Virus record (IMG/VR): IMGVR_UViG_3300005613_000420
Location: 1 to 23,595 of that record
From: a virus
Length of the DNA: 23,595 nucleotides
Direction: 5' to 3' (one strand)
Positions 1-6,303 of this stretch are shown piece by piece. The first letter of the stretch is position 1. Every line of letters starts with the position of its first letter. The translations under genes and the position numbers were made by a program. Below the pieces are notes generated by a model. The model saw only the letters and a list, made by a program, of their open reading frames with translations, did not search any database and was not told the origin of the DNA.

Positions 1-1
1 A

Positions 2-1675
2 TTAAAGACAACGCTCGGATGTGAGAAAGTTACCGTTACAGTTCCAACTTCAAATGGAAACGCAAAAGAAGTTTGGGATGATGAAACAGATAATACTGGA
101 ACGTTTGAACCTACTTATGAGATAGTTTACGGGTCAATTGATATTGATGTTGCTGTAATTTACAAAGGTTCGTGTTTACCTACTGAGTGCGATGATGTTG
201 ACAGTAATATACTTCACGCTTTTGATTTCTGCAAACCTTCAGTTGTTGCTCAATTGACAGCAACACAAGTAGCATGTTTAGAATCTGAATTATGCGGAAC
301 TTGCGCAGATGCAACGGTTCAACTTAACGGCACAACGGTCGGAACTATTCCAAGTGGAGATTCTGATTCGTTCACTGTCAACCTAGACGGTTCACCTTCG
401 GGTTCTTGGGATGGTACGGCATGGCAAGTAACGTCACCACCTTGCGATGATGCTACCATTGAATTGAACGGTGTTGAAATGACAACCATACCTTCTGGTG
501 ATACGGAGAACATTACCGTTCTTCAATCATCAGGTGCTACTCAGGTAGGTTCAAAACAAGGCACTCACTGGAGAATAGACGATAGCGCAATAAGCATAAA
601 CGGTTCACCTGTTGCAGACGTAAAAGCTGAAGATTCTTTAGACATTGACGTAACTCAAGGCGGGTCACCCGTTGGAAGTTGGAACGGGTCGGCTTGGATT
701 GTGCCAGCAGTATCACCACCGACCGTAACAATAGTTGCGTCTAATTCAACCCCGAACTACACTGATACGATTACGCTCACCGAAACAACTTCGGGCGCGC
801 CTACCGTTAATTGGACAATTACAGATGGTGTTGATATTTATGAAGCCACGGGCAACCCGATAAACCTAGATACTACTCAATTCGGTTACGGTGCTCTAAG
901 CATAGTTGCAGTAACGGTTGACACGCTGATTGGACGAGGAACATCAAGCGTAACGGTTTCCAACACACCCGAAGATATTTACGATGCTTTTGACGCAGTT
1001 GCAAGCGTTGGAGATGCTACGATAAAAGCCGCTTGGGTATGTGCTATAAGAGATTGGAATGTTGCGGGAGTGTGGTCTAAGATGCCTTCGATTGCAATTA
1101 TGGTAGGCGGTACATCGACTTCACATGCGGTAGATCTTAAAGACCCTACACAGGTTATTACTTGGTACGGATCGCCAACGCATAACGCCAAAGGTGCTTT
1201 GATGAATGGAACGAGCCAATATGGCGTAAGTTGGTATAACCCACAAGCGGAAGGAGCAGATAAGAACAGTTTCGGACTTGTATACGGAAATGCTTACGGA
1301 GCCACTGGCGCGACAATTGTAATGGGCGAAGGAGCTAGCGGGGTGGATGCTTACTTAAGGCAGACGGGTAACTCACTTATTGGTTTAAATTCTGGAACAA
1401 TAGCAGATGCTTCAAACGATGGGGGTTACAATGCTGTTATAAGGGAGTCAAGTACATACGCTTTCAAGTTAAGTAACCTTTCGCTCGATGGAAGTTCTAG
1501 CGTAACAAACACGCAGACCACATGGATCAATACAGGCGTGTACTTTAGTAGGTCTGCATCAGGCTTCGGAGGTATAACATTAATGCAATTCGCGGCTATT
1601 ACAGAGGGCATGTCAGTTGCACAGGCACAGGCAATGATAATGGCCGCAAAGTGCGCTAACGCTAAATTCAGATAA
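2..1675 (+). CDS. Tail/receptor-binding-type structural protein, 5' end cut by the window edge
   Basis: The frame is open from base 2 to the TAA at 1673-1675, giving 557 residues with no start inside the window. The TTG at 254 lies mid-frame and is not a real start. Visible in order: a Cys-containing N-terminal part (residues 1-100), three tandem repeats of about 41 residues (103-234), a Pro/Thr-rich Ig/PKD-like beta segment (about 238-320), and a C-terminal part of about 235 residues rich in Gly, Ser and aromatics, with the look of a LamG/concanavalin-like sugar-binding fold. Such repeat-plus-lectin designs are usual in Bacteroidota phage tail proteins placed just before the holin. Adsorption to the cell surface is the likely role, by inference. 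The next gene starts one base after the stop. An adhesin-like baseplate protein is an alternative. Confidence 0.75.
   Translation, partial: LKTTLGCEKVTVTVPTSNGNAKEVWDDETDNTGTFEPTYEIVYGSIDIDVAVIYKGSCLPTECDDVDSNILHAFDFCKPSVVAQLTATQVACLESELCGTCADATVQLNGTTVGTIPSGDSDSFTVNLDGSPSGSWDGTAWQVTSPPCDDATIELNGVEMTTIPSGDTENITVLQSSGATQVGSKQGTHWRIDDSAISINGSPVADVKAEDSLDIDVTQGGSPVGSWNGSAWIVPAVSPPTVTIVASNSTPNYTDTITLTETTSGAPTVNWTITDGVDIYEATGNPINLDTTQFGYGALSIVAVTVDTLIGRGTSSVTVSNTPEDIYDAFDAVASVGDATIKAAWVCAIRDWNVAGVWSKMPSIAIMVGGTSTSHAVDLKDPTQVITWYGSPTHNAKGALMNGTSQYGVSWYNPQAEGADKNSFGLVYGNAYGATGATIVMGEGASGVDAYLRQTGNSLIGLNSGTIADASNDGGYNAVIRESSTYAFKLSNLSLDGSSSVTNTQTTWINTGVYFSRSASGFGGITLMQFAAITEGMSVAQAQAMIMAAKCANAKFR
308..703 (+). 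repeat. Three tandem ~41-residue protein repeats inside the tail gene
   Basis: Repeat units lie at about 308-430, 449-577 and 581-703. Each begins with an Asp-Ala/Ser pair, then an (I/V)xLNG-like turn, a PSGD/AED segment, and, in units 1 and 3, ends in GSPxGSWxGxAW. Unit 2 has diverged in its second half but keeps a Trp near the end. The DNA has diverged more than the protein, so these are old duplications of a small beta-rich module, not a recent expansion. Confidence 0.75.
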
Positions 1676-1676
1676 G

Positions 1677-1883
1677 ATGAGTTACATAATTCTAACACAA
1701 GAGCAAGCACAGGAGTACAACGGCCATCGCAACGGGGTAAACGTATTCAATGCCGCTAAATTGGCCGATAGCGATATGTGGGCGGTGCATATTAACGCTA
1801 TCAATGAATTTCCCGAACTTCCATTAAGCGGGTTGGATGTTTTGGAAGATGTGGAATTTGAACAAACTGTAAACGAAATTTAA
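1677..1883 (+). CDS. Small hypothetical protein downstream of the tail gene
   Basis: 68 residues, starting with ATG one base after the tail-protein stop, so translational coupling is likely. It opens with MSYIILTQEQAQEYNGH and has an acidic C-terminus. No membrane segment or known motif is visible. Small proteins placed directly behind a tail fibre in Bacteroidota phages may be fibre chaperones or minor tail parts, but nothing in this sequence proves that here. Confidence 0.6.
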   Translation: MSYIILTQEQAQEYNGHRNGVNVFNAAKLADSDMWAVHINAINEFPELPLSGLDVLEDVEFEQTVNEI

Positions 1884-1920
1884 CCAGTCGCGCAATTGGA
1901 ACTGCAAGACACAACGAAAG

Positions 1921-2394
1921 ATGAAATTGATTGACCTACATCATGGATTAGTAAGCCAAATTGAGCCGCTTAAATTCAAATTGCCAATTATAGGGGCATT
2001 GATATTCACGCCAATAATTGAAGTTTTCGGCAAGTATGTCTTTGCAGATTGGGAGTTCTTGATATTCCTAACGCTTCTGATTGTACTTGATACGGTTACG
2101 GGCTTTGTTAAGGCATTGAAACGCGGTCAAGTATCTAGCGAAGGCTTCACAGGAATAATACTAAAGGTATTTGTGTATGGGGTGTTTGTGATAATCTTAC
2201 ACGTTCTCCAGTCATTCAGCGATAAACCCTTGGTCATTGCCACCTTTGATTGGATTGGTACGGGAGGTTATGCGGCTGTAATGGTACGCGAATCAATCAG
2301 TATCATTGAGAATCTAGGAGCAATCAAGCCTAATCTTATTCCTACTTGGATACTGAAGAAACTGAAAGACTTTGACGAAACGGGAAAAGCGTAG
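1921..2394 (+). CDS. Holin, phage_holin_4 type
   Basis: 157 residues. Hydrophobic segments lie at roughly 22-37, 45-62 and 84-101, with a weaker one near 110-125. The second ends in LIVLDTVTGFVKALKRG, which matches the conserved D-x-x-T-G turn of the phage_holin_4 (toxin secretion/phage lysis holin) family. The C-terminus is charged and cytoplasmic-looking (WILKKLKDFDETGKA). Holins assemble in the inner membrane and open it at a set time so that the lysis enzyme reaches the wall. Its place between the tail gene and the spanin-like pair fits a lysis cassette. Length is normal for the family. The ATG at 1921 follows a 37-base gap after the preceding gene. Confidence 0.85.
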   Translation: MKLIDLHHGLVSQIEPLKFKLPIIGALIFTPIIEVFGKYVFADWEFLIFLTLLIVLDTVTGFVKALKRGQVSSEGFTGIILKVFVYGVFVIILHVLQSFSDKPLVIATFDWIGTGGYAAVMVRESISIIENLGAIKPNLIPTWILKKLKDFDETGKA

Positions 2395-2395
2395 G

Positions 2396-2443
2396 ACAAC
2401 AGTTGCTAAACAACATTAAAACGATTGTTTAGCAGGTTGTTGT
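2396..2443 (-). repeat. Imperfect palindrome, attC-like, at the 3' side of the minus-strand gene
   Basis: Arms 2396-2413 and 2425-2443 pair over about 17 positions with a small internal mismatch; the loop is 2414-2424. The outermost bases are ACAACA and TGTTGT. There is no T-tract after either arm, so it is not a simple terminator. The core 2405-2432 matches 3948-3975 on the other strand with compensatory changes. Confidence 0.7.
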
Positions 2444-2451
2444 GTGTAATA

Positions 2452-2721
2452 CTACCTTTCCGACCATCTACGAACATCTATCGTTTCAAAATATCTTTCC
2501 AAAGCCTCTTTTTTTATTTCATTAGTAAAAGGAACTTCCGATTCTTCTATGTTTGAGTTTCTTTTTTGAAGCCTGTCATATTTTTTAACAACTATGTATT
2601 TTCGTTTTCGTGTAGATTCCCTTTTCAAAAGTTGATAACCATTTAGAAAAAGAGTCTCACGTATTAACGTAAAATCCCAAGCCTCTTTTGTTAATTCATC
2701 TTTTACTCTTTCTATTCTCAT
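2452..2721 (-). CDS. Lone minus-strand hypothetical protein (possible cassette gene)
   Basis: 89 residues, ATG at 2719-2721 on the minus strand. Highly charged: it opens MRIERVKDELTKEAWDF and has a Lys/Arg-rich middle (KRESTRKRKYIVVKKYD). No membrane segment or family motif was recognised. It is transcribed against the flanking lysis genes and is bracketed by palindromes at 2396-2443 and 2752-2844, with a 16-base inverted near-repeat (15 of 16) at its two borders (2437-2452 and 2743-2758). The base use looks more AT-rich than the holin and spanin genes. It looks like inserted cargo rather than part of the lysis set. A basic nucleic-acid-binding protein or a toxin-like protein would fit, but that is a guess. 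Confidence 0.6.
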   Translation of the reverse strand: MRIERVKDELTKEAWDFTLIRETLFLNGYQLLKRESTRKRKYIVVKKYDRLQKRNSNIEESEVPFTNEIKKEALERYFETIDVRRWSER

Positions 2722-2751
2722 AATGTTTTTGCTTAATAACCCGTACTACAC

Positions 2752-2844
2752 ACAACAATGTGTATGAAGTAATGGCACGTTAAAGTTTGTGGCATAATTC
2801 AAAGGTTCGGTGTATGTGCCACTACTCATACACTCGTCCGTTGT
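2752..2844 (-). repeat. Long attC-like imperfect palindrome upstream of the minus-strand gene
   Basis: Arm 2760-2778 pairs with 2816-2833 over about 18 positions (one extra base and one mismatch). The outer pair ACAAC (2752-2756) and GTTGT (2840-2844) completes the symmetry. Read on the minus strand it runs ACAACGG ... GTTGTGTGTAG, the same boundary words seen at 17673-17758. Confidence 0.7.
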
Positions 2845-2889
2845 CCATGCAAATCTAACCACACCCACCGTAATAACTGTCACTTGGTT

Positions 2890-2897
2890 TACATTTG
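2890..2897 (+). promoter_or_regulatory. Bacteroidota-type -7 element before the spanin-like genes
   Basis: TACATTTG matches TAnnTTTG exactly and ends 13 bases before the ATG at 2911. No clear TTTG is seen at the usual -33 distance, so this is a medium-strength call. It would give the spanin pair its own start after the inserted minus-strand gene. Confidence 0.5.
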
Positions 2898-2910
2898 CTA
2901 AATTAGCACA

Positions 2911-3243
2911 ATGAAAGAACAGATAGTAACGCATTTGATCGCTGCCATAATAGGCGGTGCGATTGCTTTCTTTGTCTTGGAATATCGGGATAAGACAGAA
3001 CTGATACCCGTTGACCCTAAGACGTATAAACTACAAGAGCGAATAAGAATCGAGCGCGAAGTTATCAAGCCATTACAGGATAGCCTGACAAACAGCATTA
3101 AGGCAATCGAGGAATTGAAAGCACGTAAGCAACAAACGAGAATAATCTACAAAGAACGACAGAATGAAAACCTTACTCTTAGCGATAGTGCTAGTTTTAA
3201 CCTATTGCTTCAACGCATCGGCTCAGTATTGCCTCACGATTGA
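2911..3243 (+). CDS. Spanin-like inner-membrane protein (Rz-like)
   Basis: 110 residues with one N-terminal membrane segment (about 8-25), then a long charged region likely to be a coiled coil, reaching to about residue 85. This is the layout of an i-spanin (Rz): anchored in the inner membrane with a periplasmic helical arm. Spanins join inner and outer membranes and destroy the outer membrane at the end of lysis. The next gene begins inside this one in another frame (80-base overlap), as in many Rz/Rz1 pairs. No sequence family was recognised; the call rests on topology and neighbourhood. Confidence 0.6.
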   Translation: MKEQIVTHLIAAIIGGAIAFFVLEYRDKTELIPVDPKTYKLQERIRIEREVIKPLQDSLTNSIKAIEELKARKQQTRIIYKERQNENLTLSDSASFNLLLQRIGSVLPHD

Positions 3244-3562
3244 ACAGGTCAAAGCGGTCAATTGGTTGCTGGATGAGCGCGATTGGTTGACTGAGCAAGT
3301 CAAATTAGATAGCGTTCAACTTGCGGAATATCAGAAAGCATTGAGACAATCAATAGCACTTGAAAAACAATCAAGGAATGAAGCGGCCAATTTAGACACG
3401 TTATACACTATTGAAGCACAACGGTCAGAGGAACTACAAAGCACTCTTAACAAAGAGCAAAAGAAGGTTAAACGGAGGCAGACACTACTTTGGGTTGTGT
3501 CGGCTGTTGCGGTTGTCGAGACTACCATAATAGGAATTAGTTACGGTTTGTCAGCTAGATGA
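3164..3562 (+). CDS. Signal-peptide coiled-coil protein, second spanin-like partner
   Basis: 132 residues. Residues 1-20 form a signal peptide (MKTLLLAIVLVLTYC, then ...NASA before QYC). The middle 25-105 is charged and helical, and residues 108-128 are hydrophobic, suggesting a C-terminal membrane anchor. It starts 80 bases inside the preceding gene in the +1 frame. Rz1-type o-spanins are usually short lipoproteins; this one is longer and has no perfect lipobox, although Cys15 could serve if the host tolerates a loose one. An alternative is a general phage membrane protein typical of Bacteroidota tail/lysis regions. Confidence 0.6.
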   Translation: MKTLLLAIVLVLTYCFNASAQYCLTIEQVKAVNWLLDERDWLTEQVKLDSVQLAEYQKALRQSIALEKQSRNEAANLDTLYTIEAQRSEELQSTLNKEQKKVKRRQTLLWVVSAVAVVETTIIGISYGLSAR

Positions 3563-3621
3563 CATTTTATGTCGGTCGTGTGATTGAACTTTACAACGGT
3601 ACAGCTAAAAAACGGATTTAA
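3559..3621 (+). CDS. 20-codon ORF overlapping the spanin-like stop, perhaps a truncated gene
   Basis: ATG at 3559-3561 overlaps the TGA of the previous gene (ATGA), the usual coupling in this genome. It encodes MTFYVGRVIELYNGTAKKRI and stops in the segment that contains ACAACGGT (3593-3600), the boundary word of the attC-like sites. It may be the stump of a longer gene cut by insertion of the 3640-3930 unit. Translation is unproven. Confidence 0.3.
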   Translation: MTFYVGRVIELYNGTAKKRI

Positions 3622-3639
3622 CGGTTAGATACTAAAAAC

Positions 3640-3930
3640 ATGGAGGGCAAAATAACTCAATCAGATATTGACTTTGCATTCAACGTAGATGGACACCAGA
3701 GACAACTAATCAAAAAACTATTACTTCGAGTCGAGAAGCTTGAACAACAAGTTAAATCTGTTGATTTAGCTGATGTTGGAGAGTATAATTCATCTTTGAT
3801 TTGGGAGGCAATGACCGATGAAAACATAAGCCAAGAAACGTATGAAAAATTAGGTTCGATATATAACGAACTATGCAGCTCAGTGAATAAGAATAACTGG
3901 CCGATAAGAATTAACATCAATTATGTTTGA
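3640..3930 (+). CDS. Hypothetical protein, possible cassette gene
   Basis: 96 residues, starting with ATG at 3640. A basic/amphipathic N-terminal half (QRQLIKKLLLRVEKLEQQVK) suggests a short coiled coil, followed by an acidic helical part and a C-terminal NWPIRININYV. No family was recognised. It stands apart from its neighbours, with ACAACGGT 40 bases upstream and a 9-bp perfect hairpin followed by GTTGTAAAA downstream. That arrangement matches the other cassette-like units in the window. It faces the convergent DUF5675 gene. Confidence 0.55.
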   Translation: MEGKITQSDIDFAFNVDGHQRQLIKKLLLRVEKLEQQVKSVDLADVGEYNSSLIWEAMTDENISQETYEKLGSIYNELCSSVNKNNWPIRININYV

Positions 3931-3947
3931 TTATCTCATACACCCTT

Positions 3948-3983
3948 CTAAGTAACCGTTTTAATGTTACTTAGCTTAGTTGT
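3948..3983 (+). repeat. Perfect 9-bp hairpin plus GTTGT, cassette-end-like
   Basis: CTAAGTAAC (3948-3956) pairs with GTTACTTAG (3966-3974) around a 9-base loop; GTTGT follows at 3979-3983. There is no T-tract. It is a covarying copy of 2405-2432 read on the minus strand: 23 of 28 bases match and four of the five changes preserve two base pairs. It could still block converging transcription between 3640-3930 and the minus-strand gene. Confidence 0.7.
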
Positions 3984-3996
3984 AAAATTTACGGGG

Positions 3997-4443
3997 TTAA
4001 CTTAACTCATCAAACGGTTTAACGTGAACGCTAAGACTACATTTACCTCCAGCAGCTTTGATACGTTTGGTCAACTCCTTTTCGGCAGTTCCCCAAATGC
4101 GAACTTTATCAGTATTGAAAGCGACCAACGGGCAACCGTGAGAATCTTCGGCATCATTCCCCCCGTGCATTCTGACACCGCTAAACGTTACACCGTCCTT
4201 TTCAATCGTCTTTTGTGGCGTGTTGAATATCAAAGGCATATCGCGTTTGAAGCGTGGCGAGTAAGTAACTTCAACGCTATACTCACCGATTGTAATAGCC
4301 GTTTTTCCGTGTTCCTTAACACCGTCTGCTCTTACCTCATCTTCGAGAGTGTAGCAAAAGAACTCACCATCAATAAGCAATTCGCCGATAGTAGCTCTGT
4401 CTCCTTCGGTATTGAATACCTTTCTGTTAAGTGTTAACTCCAT
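3997..4443 (-). CDS. DUF5675 family protein, candidate peptidoglycan-active lysis enzyme
   Basis: 148 residues on the minus strand. The core SPRFKRDMPLIFN, followed by GVRMHGGNDAEDSHGCPLV, fits the DUF5675 family, common in Bacteroidota phages and contractile systems. The His93/Asn96/Ser101/Gly103/Cys104 cluster resembles the HxxNxxxxxSxGC signature of L,D-transpeptidase (YkuD-like) folds, with Cys104 as the possible nucleophile. It lies beside the holin and spanin-like genes and no other endolysin is visible, so a wall-degrading or wall-modifying role is a fair inference. No signal peptide is present, so it would need the holin to leave the cytoplasm. It is transcribed opposite to its neighbours from a promoter back-to-back with that of 4470-4676. 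Confidence 0.75.
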   Translation of the reverse strand: MELTLNRKVFNTEGDRATIGELLIDGEFFCYTLEDEVRADGVKEHGKTAITIGEYSVEVTYSPRFKRDMPLIFNTPQKTIEKDGVTFSGVRMHGGNDAEDSHGCPLVAFNTDKVRIWGTAEKELTKRIKAAGGKCSLSVHVKPFDELS

Positions 4444-4447
4444 ACCT

Positions 4448-4465
4448 CAAAGATAACTACATTTG
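4448..4465. promoter_or_regulatory. Back-to-back divergent -7 elements giving near-leaderless starts
   Basis: On the plus strand TACATTTG (4458-4465) and on the minus strand TATCTTTG (complement of 4448-4455) both match TAnnTTTG. Each ends 4 bases before its gene's ATG (4470 plus; 4443 minus). Transcription would start at or next to the initiation codon. No clear -33 TTTG is seen for either. Confidence 0.5.
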
Positions 4466-4469
4466 TACA

Positions 4470-4676
4470 ATGAGCGCATACCACGAGAACTTAGAAATCA
4501 AAGAAAAGATTGACAAGCTGCTAATTCGTAACGCAAGCATACAGGCTAACTTGGGAACAGAACACGCGAAGAACTCACCCGAAAGAAAACAGGCAAAAGC
4601 CGAATGGCGGGAACTACTGAAACAAATAAGGCAACTTGATAGCGAATTTGCGAAGGTTGTTGAATTACAGGAATAA
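4470..4676 (+). CDS. Small charged helical hypothetical protein
   Basis: 68 residues from the ATG at 4470; the in-frame GTG upstream at 4431 would overlap the divergent gene and its promoter, so the ATG is preferred. The sequence is almost all charged helix (KEKIDKLLIRNASIQANL, then RKQAKAEWRELLKQIRQLD), probably a short coiled coil. First gene of the plus-strand early operon; the metallophosphoesterase starts 12 bases after its stop. No family recognised. Confidence 0.6.
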   Translation: MSAYHENLEIKEKIDKLLIRNASIQANLGTEHAKNSPERKQAKAEWRELLKQIRQLDSEFAKVVELQE

Positions 4677-4688
4677 ACAACAAGGAAC

Positions 4689-5708
4689 ATGGCTAAAATG
4701 ACAATCAAAGGCGAGATAGTACAGGAATATTTGAACCACGAAGATTGGGGAAAACTTCCAACACTAACACTTGCGAGGCTTATCTACAAGGATAACAAAG
4801 AAGCGTTCAAAGACGTTGAAACACTTAGAAGATTGATAAGACATTACAGAGGACAAGCTGGAGACGAAAGACGCGAAACAGCTACTCACAAAACAGAACC
4901 AGCAGAACACGCCAAAGCACTTGGAATAGCTAACCCATTCGGACTACCTGACTCAGATGAGGATGATTGGGAGCCGTTCGTACTTCCAAAGGCTTGCACT
5001 CGGATACTTCTGTTAAGCGATATTCATGTACCATACCACAACATCGAAGCAATAACCAAAGCTATTCAATACGGCAAGGAAAAGAAGGTAAATGCTATTG
5101 TGTTTAATGGAGATACTATTGACTTTTACGCTCTTAGCAGATACGAAAAAGACCCGCGGAAGCGTAGGTTCAGCGAAGAAATGGAACTATCAAGGCAACT
5201 GCTAAACGTATTCCGTAAAGAATTTGACGGTGTGCCGTTCTACTTCAAGCTTGGTAACCATGAAGAACGATATGAAGCATACCTAAGAACCAAAGCACCC
5301 GAACTACTAGGTACGGCAGAGTTCACGCTTGATACTCTTCTGAAGTTTGGTGAGTTAGGCTGCACACTTATTCAAGATAAACGCATAATCAAGGCGGGTA
5401 AATTGAACATCTTACACGGACATGAATTTGGCAACTCTACATTCAGCCCAGTCAACCCAGCGCGTGGGTTTTATATGCGTGCTAAAGCATCAGTTATCTG
5501 CGGCCACAACCATCAATCAAGCGAACATTCTGAGAACAACTTGGAGGGCAAAGTTGTAACTACTTGGTCAACAGGTTGCCTATGCGAGATGCACCCGCAA
5601 TATATGCCAATCAACAAATGGAATCATGGATTTGCATACGTTGAAGTGTTTGAAGATGGTGGTTTCGAGGTTGAGAATCTGAAGATAATCAAGGGTAAAA
5701 TTCGTTAA
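4689..5708 (+). CDS. Calcineurin-like metallophosphoesterase with an N-terminal helical domain
   Basis: 339 residues. The phosphoesterase core begins near residue 104 and carries the metal-binding motifs in order: LLLSDIH (Asp111, His113), NGDTID (Asp142), GNHEE (Asn190, His191), HGHE (His243-His245) and GHNH (His273, His275). These coordinate two metal ions in the family and hydrolyse phosphoester bonds; substrates range from nucleic acids to nucleotides and cannot be read from sequence. Residues 1-60 form a separate helical region (LPTLTLARLIYKDN then VETLRRLIRHYRG) resembling a small winged/HTH domain, followed by an acidic linker (87-95). In the early region with recombination genes, a DNA-processing or nucleotide-clearing role is plausible. 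Confidence 0.85.
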   Translation: MAKMTIKGEIVQEYLNHEDWGKLPTLTLARLIYKDNKEAFKDVETLRRLIRHYRGQAGDERRETATHKTEPAEHAKALGIANPFGLPDSDEDDWEPFVLPKACTRILLLSDIHVPYHNIEAITKAIQYGKEKKVNAIVFNGDTIDFYALSRYEKDPRKRRFSEEMELSRQLLNVFRKEFDGVPFYFKLGNHEERYEAYLRTKAPELLGTAEFTLDTLLKFGELGCTLIQDKRIIKAGKLNILHGHEFGNSTFSPVNPARGFYMRAKASVICGHNHQSSEHSENNLEGKVVTTWSTGCLCEMHPQYMPINKWNHGFAYVEVFEDGGFEVENLKIIKGKIR

Positions 5709-5720
5709 ATAGTCTCGTTC

Positions 5721-5745
5721 GCTTATTTAGAATCGTTCTAAATTA
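5721..5745. promoter_or_regulatory. Operator-like palindrome, copy 1 of a 25-bp exact repeat
   Basis: Arms ATTTAGAA (5725-5732) and TTCTAAAT (5736-5743) flank a TCG spacer. The whole 25 bases recur without change at 8443-8467. A -7-like TATTTTTG follows at 5750-5757, which would place the palindrome over the -33 position of that promoter, the usual place for a repressor site. Confidence 0.7.
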
Positions 5746-5765
5746 CGTATATTTTTGTCTAAACA

Positions 5766-5796
5766 TTTGGACGTTTCAATTCTTTGCGTACATTTA
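5766..5796 (+). promoter_or_regulatory. Promoter of early operon 5834-8433
   Basis: TTTG (5766-5769), 19-base spacer, TACATTTA (5789-5796): one mismatch to the Bacteroidota TTTG-N19-TAnnTTTG pattern. It is 37 bases before the ATG at 5834. A second candidate -7 (5750-5757) lies just upstream. Confidence 0.5.
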
Positions 5797-5833
5797 CACC
5801 AACGAAACAAACAAACAACAAAACTACCAAGTC

Positions 5834-6019
5834 ATGAGATTAGCAACAGTAACATTAAAGTTTGAAACAAGAGAACAAGCCGAAACATTCACAACAATTT
5901 GGTCAAGAAAAACCAAAAGAGGCCACATAGTTGGTTCTGGAATGGAAAACGTAGAGGTGATGCTACACGATGTAACACCTGACGAATTAGAATGGATAAA
6001 TCAATTGATAAACGAATAA
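5834..6019 (+). CDS. Small hypothetical protein, first of the early operon
   Basis: 61 residues, beginning MRLATVTLKFETREQAETFT and ending in an acidic helix (TPDELEWINQLINE). The pattern of strand-helix-strand-helix suggests a small alpha/beta fold. No family recognised. It is the first gene after the operator/promoter region, so probably among the first proteins made. Such first-position small genes in phages often modify host functions, but there is no direct sign of that here. Confidence 0.6.
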   Translation: MRLATVTLKFETREQAETFTTIWSRKTKRGHIVGSGMENVEVMLHDVTPDELEWINQLINE

Positions 6020-6027
6020 TAAAACTT

Positions 6028-6061
6028 GGTAGTCGGGGGCGATAACTTCAAACCCGTTACC
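6028..6061 (+). other. Intergenic hairpin in the early operon
   Basis: GGTAGTCGGG (6028-6037) and CCCGTTACC (6053-6061) pair over 8 bp with a small internal bulge. No T-tract follows. It might be an attenuator or an mRNA-stability stem before the gene at 6076. Confidence 0.35.
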
Positions 6062-6075
6062 ACAAACTAAACACC

Positions 6076-6303
6076 ATGAACCAAATCACATTTAGCATCA
6101 AGTACAAAGGCGTTGACATAACAGGCAGCGCATACGTTGACGGGAACACCGTTGAAATCGAAGAAATGGACATTGACGCAATCGACCTACTCGGAATATG
6201 CGATAACAACACGTTAAGCACTATTGAACAACTCATCATTGAAGATGCCAATTCACAGGACATTGAGCGTGTTACGGACAGAATGAACGGCCGCTATGAT
6301 TAA
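6076..6303 (+). CDS. Small acidic hypothetical protein
   Basis: 75 residues, strongly acidic. The N-terminus has strand-like stretches (ITFSIKYKGVDITGSAYV) and the C-terminus is an acidic helix (STIEQLIIEDANSQDIERV). No family recognised. It overlaps the next gene by 8 bases, so the two are probably translated together. Small acidic phage proteins sometimes mimic DNA, but this one lacks any further sign of it. Confidence 0.6.
   Translation: MNQITFSIKYKGVDITGSAYVDGNTVEIEEMDIDAIDLLGICDNNTLSTIEQLIIEDANSQDIERVTDRMNGRYD

Noticed and set aside
254-1675. Tail gene starting at TTG 254
   Set aside because: The frame is open without a stop back to base 2 and the residues upstream are compatible with the same protein, so 254 is internal.
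2746-2934. 62-codon minus-strand frame in the 2.75-2.93 kb region
   Set aside because: It runs through the long palindrome and the start of the spanin-like gene and has no protein-like pattern.
4024-4437. 137-codon plus-strand frame opposite the DUF5675 gene
   Set aside because: The minus-strand protein has recognisable family motifs; this frame is its antisense shadow.
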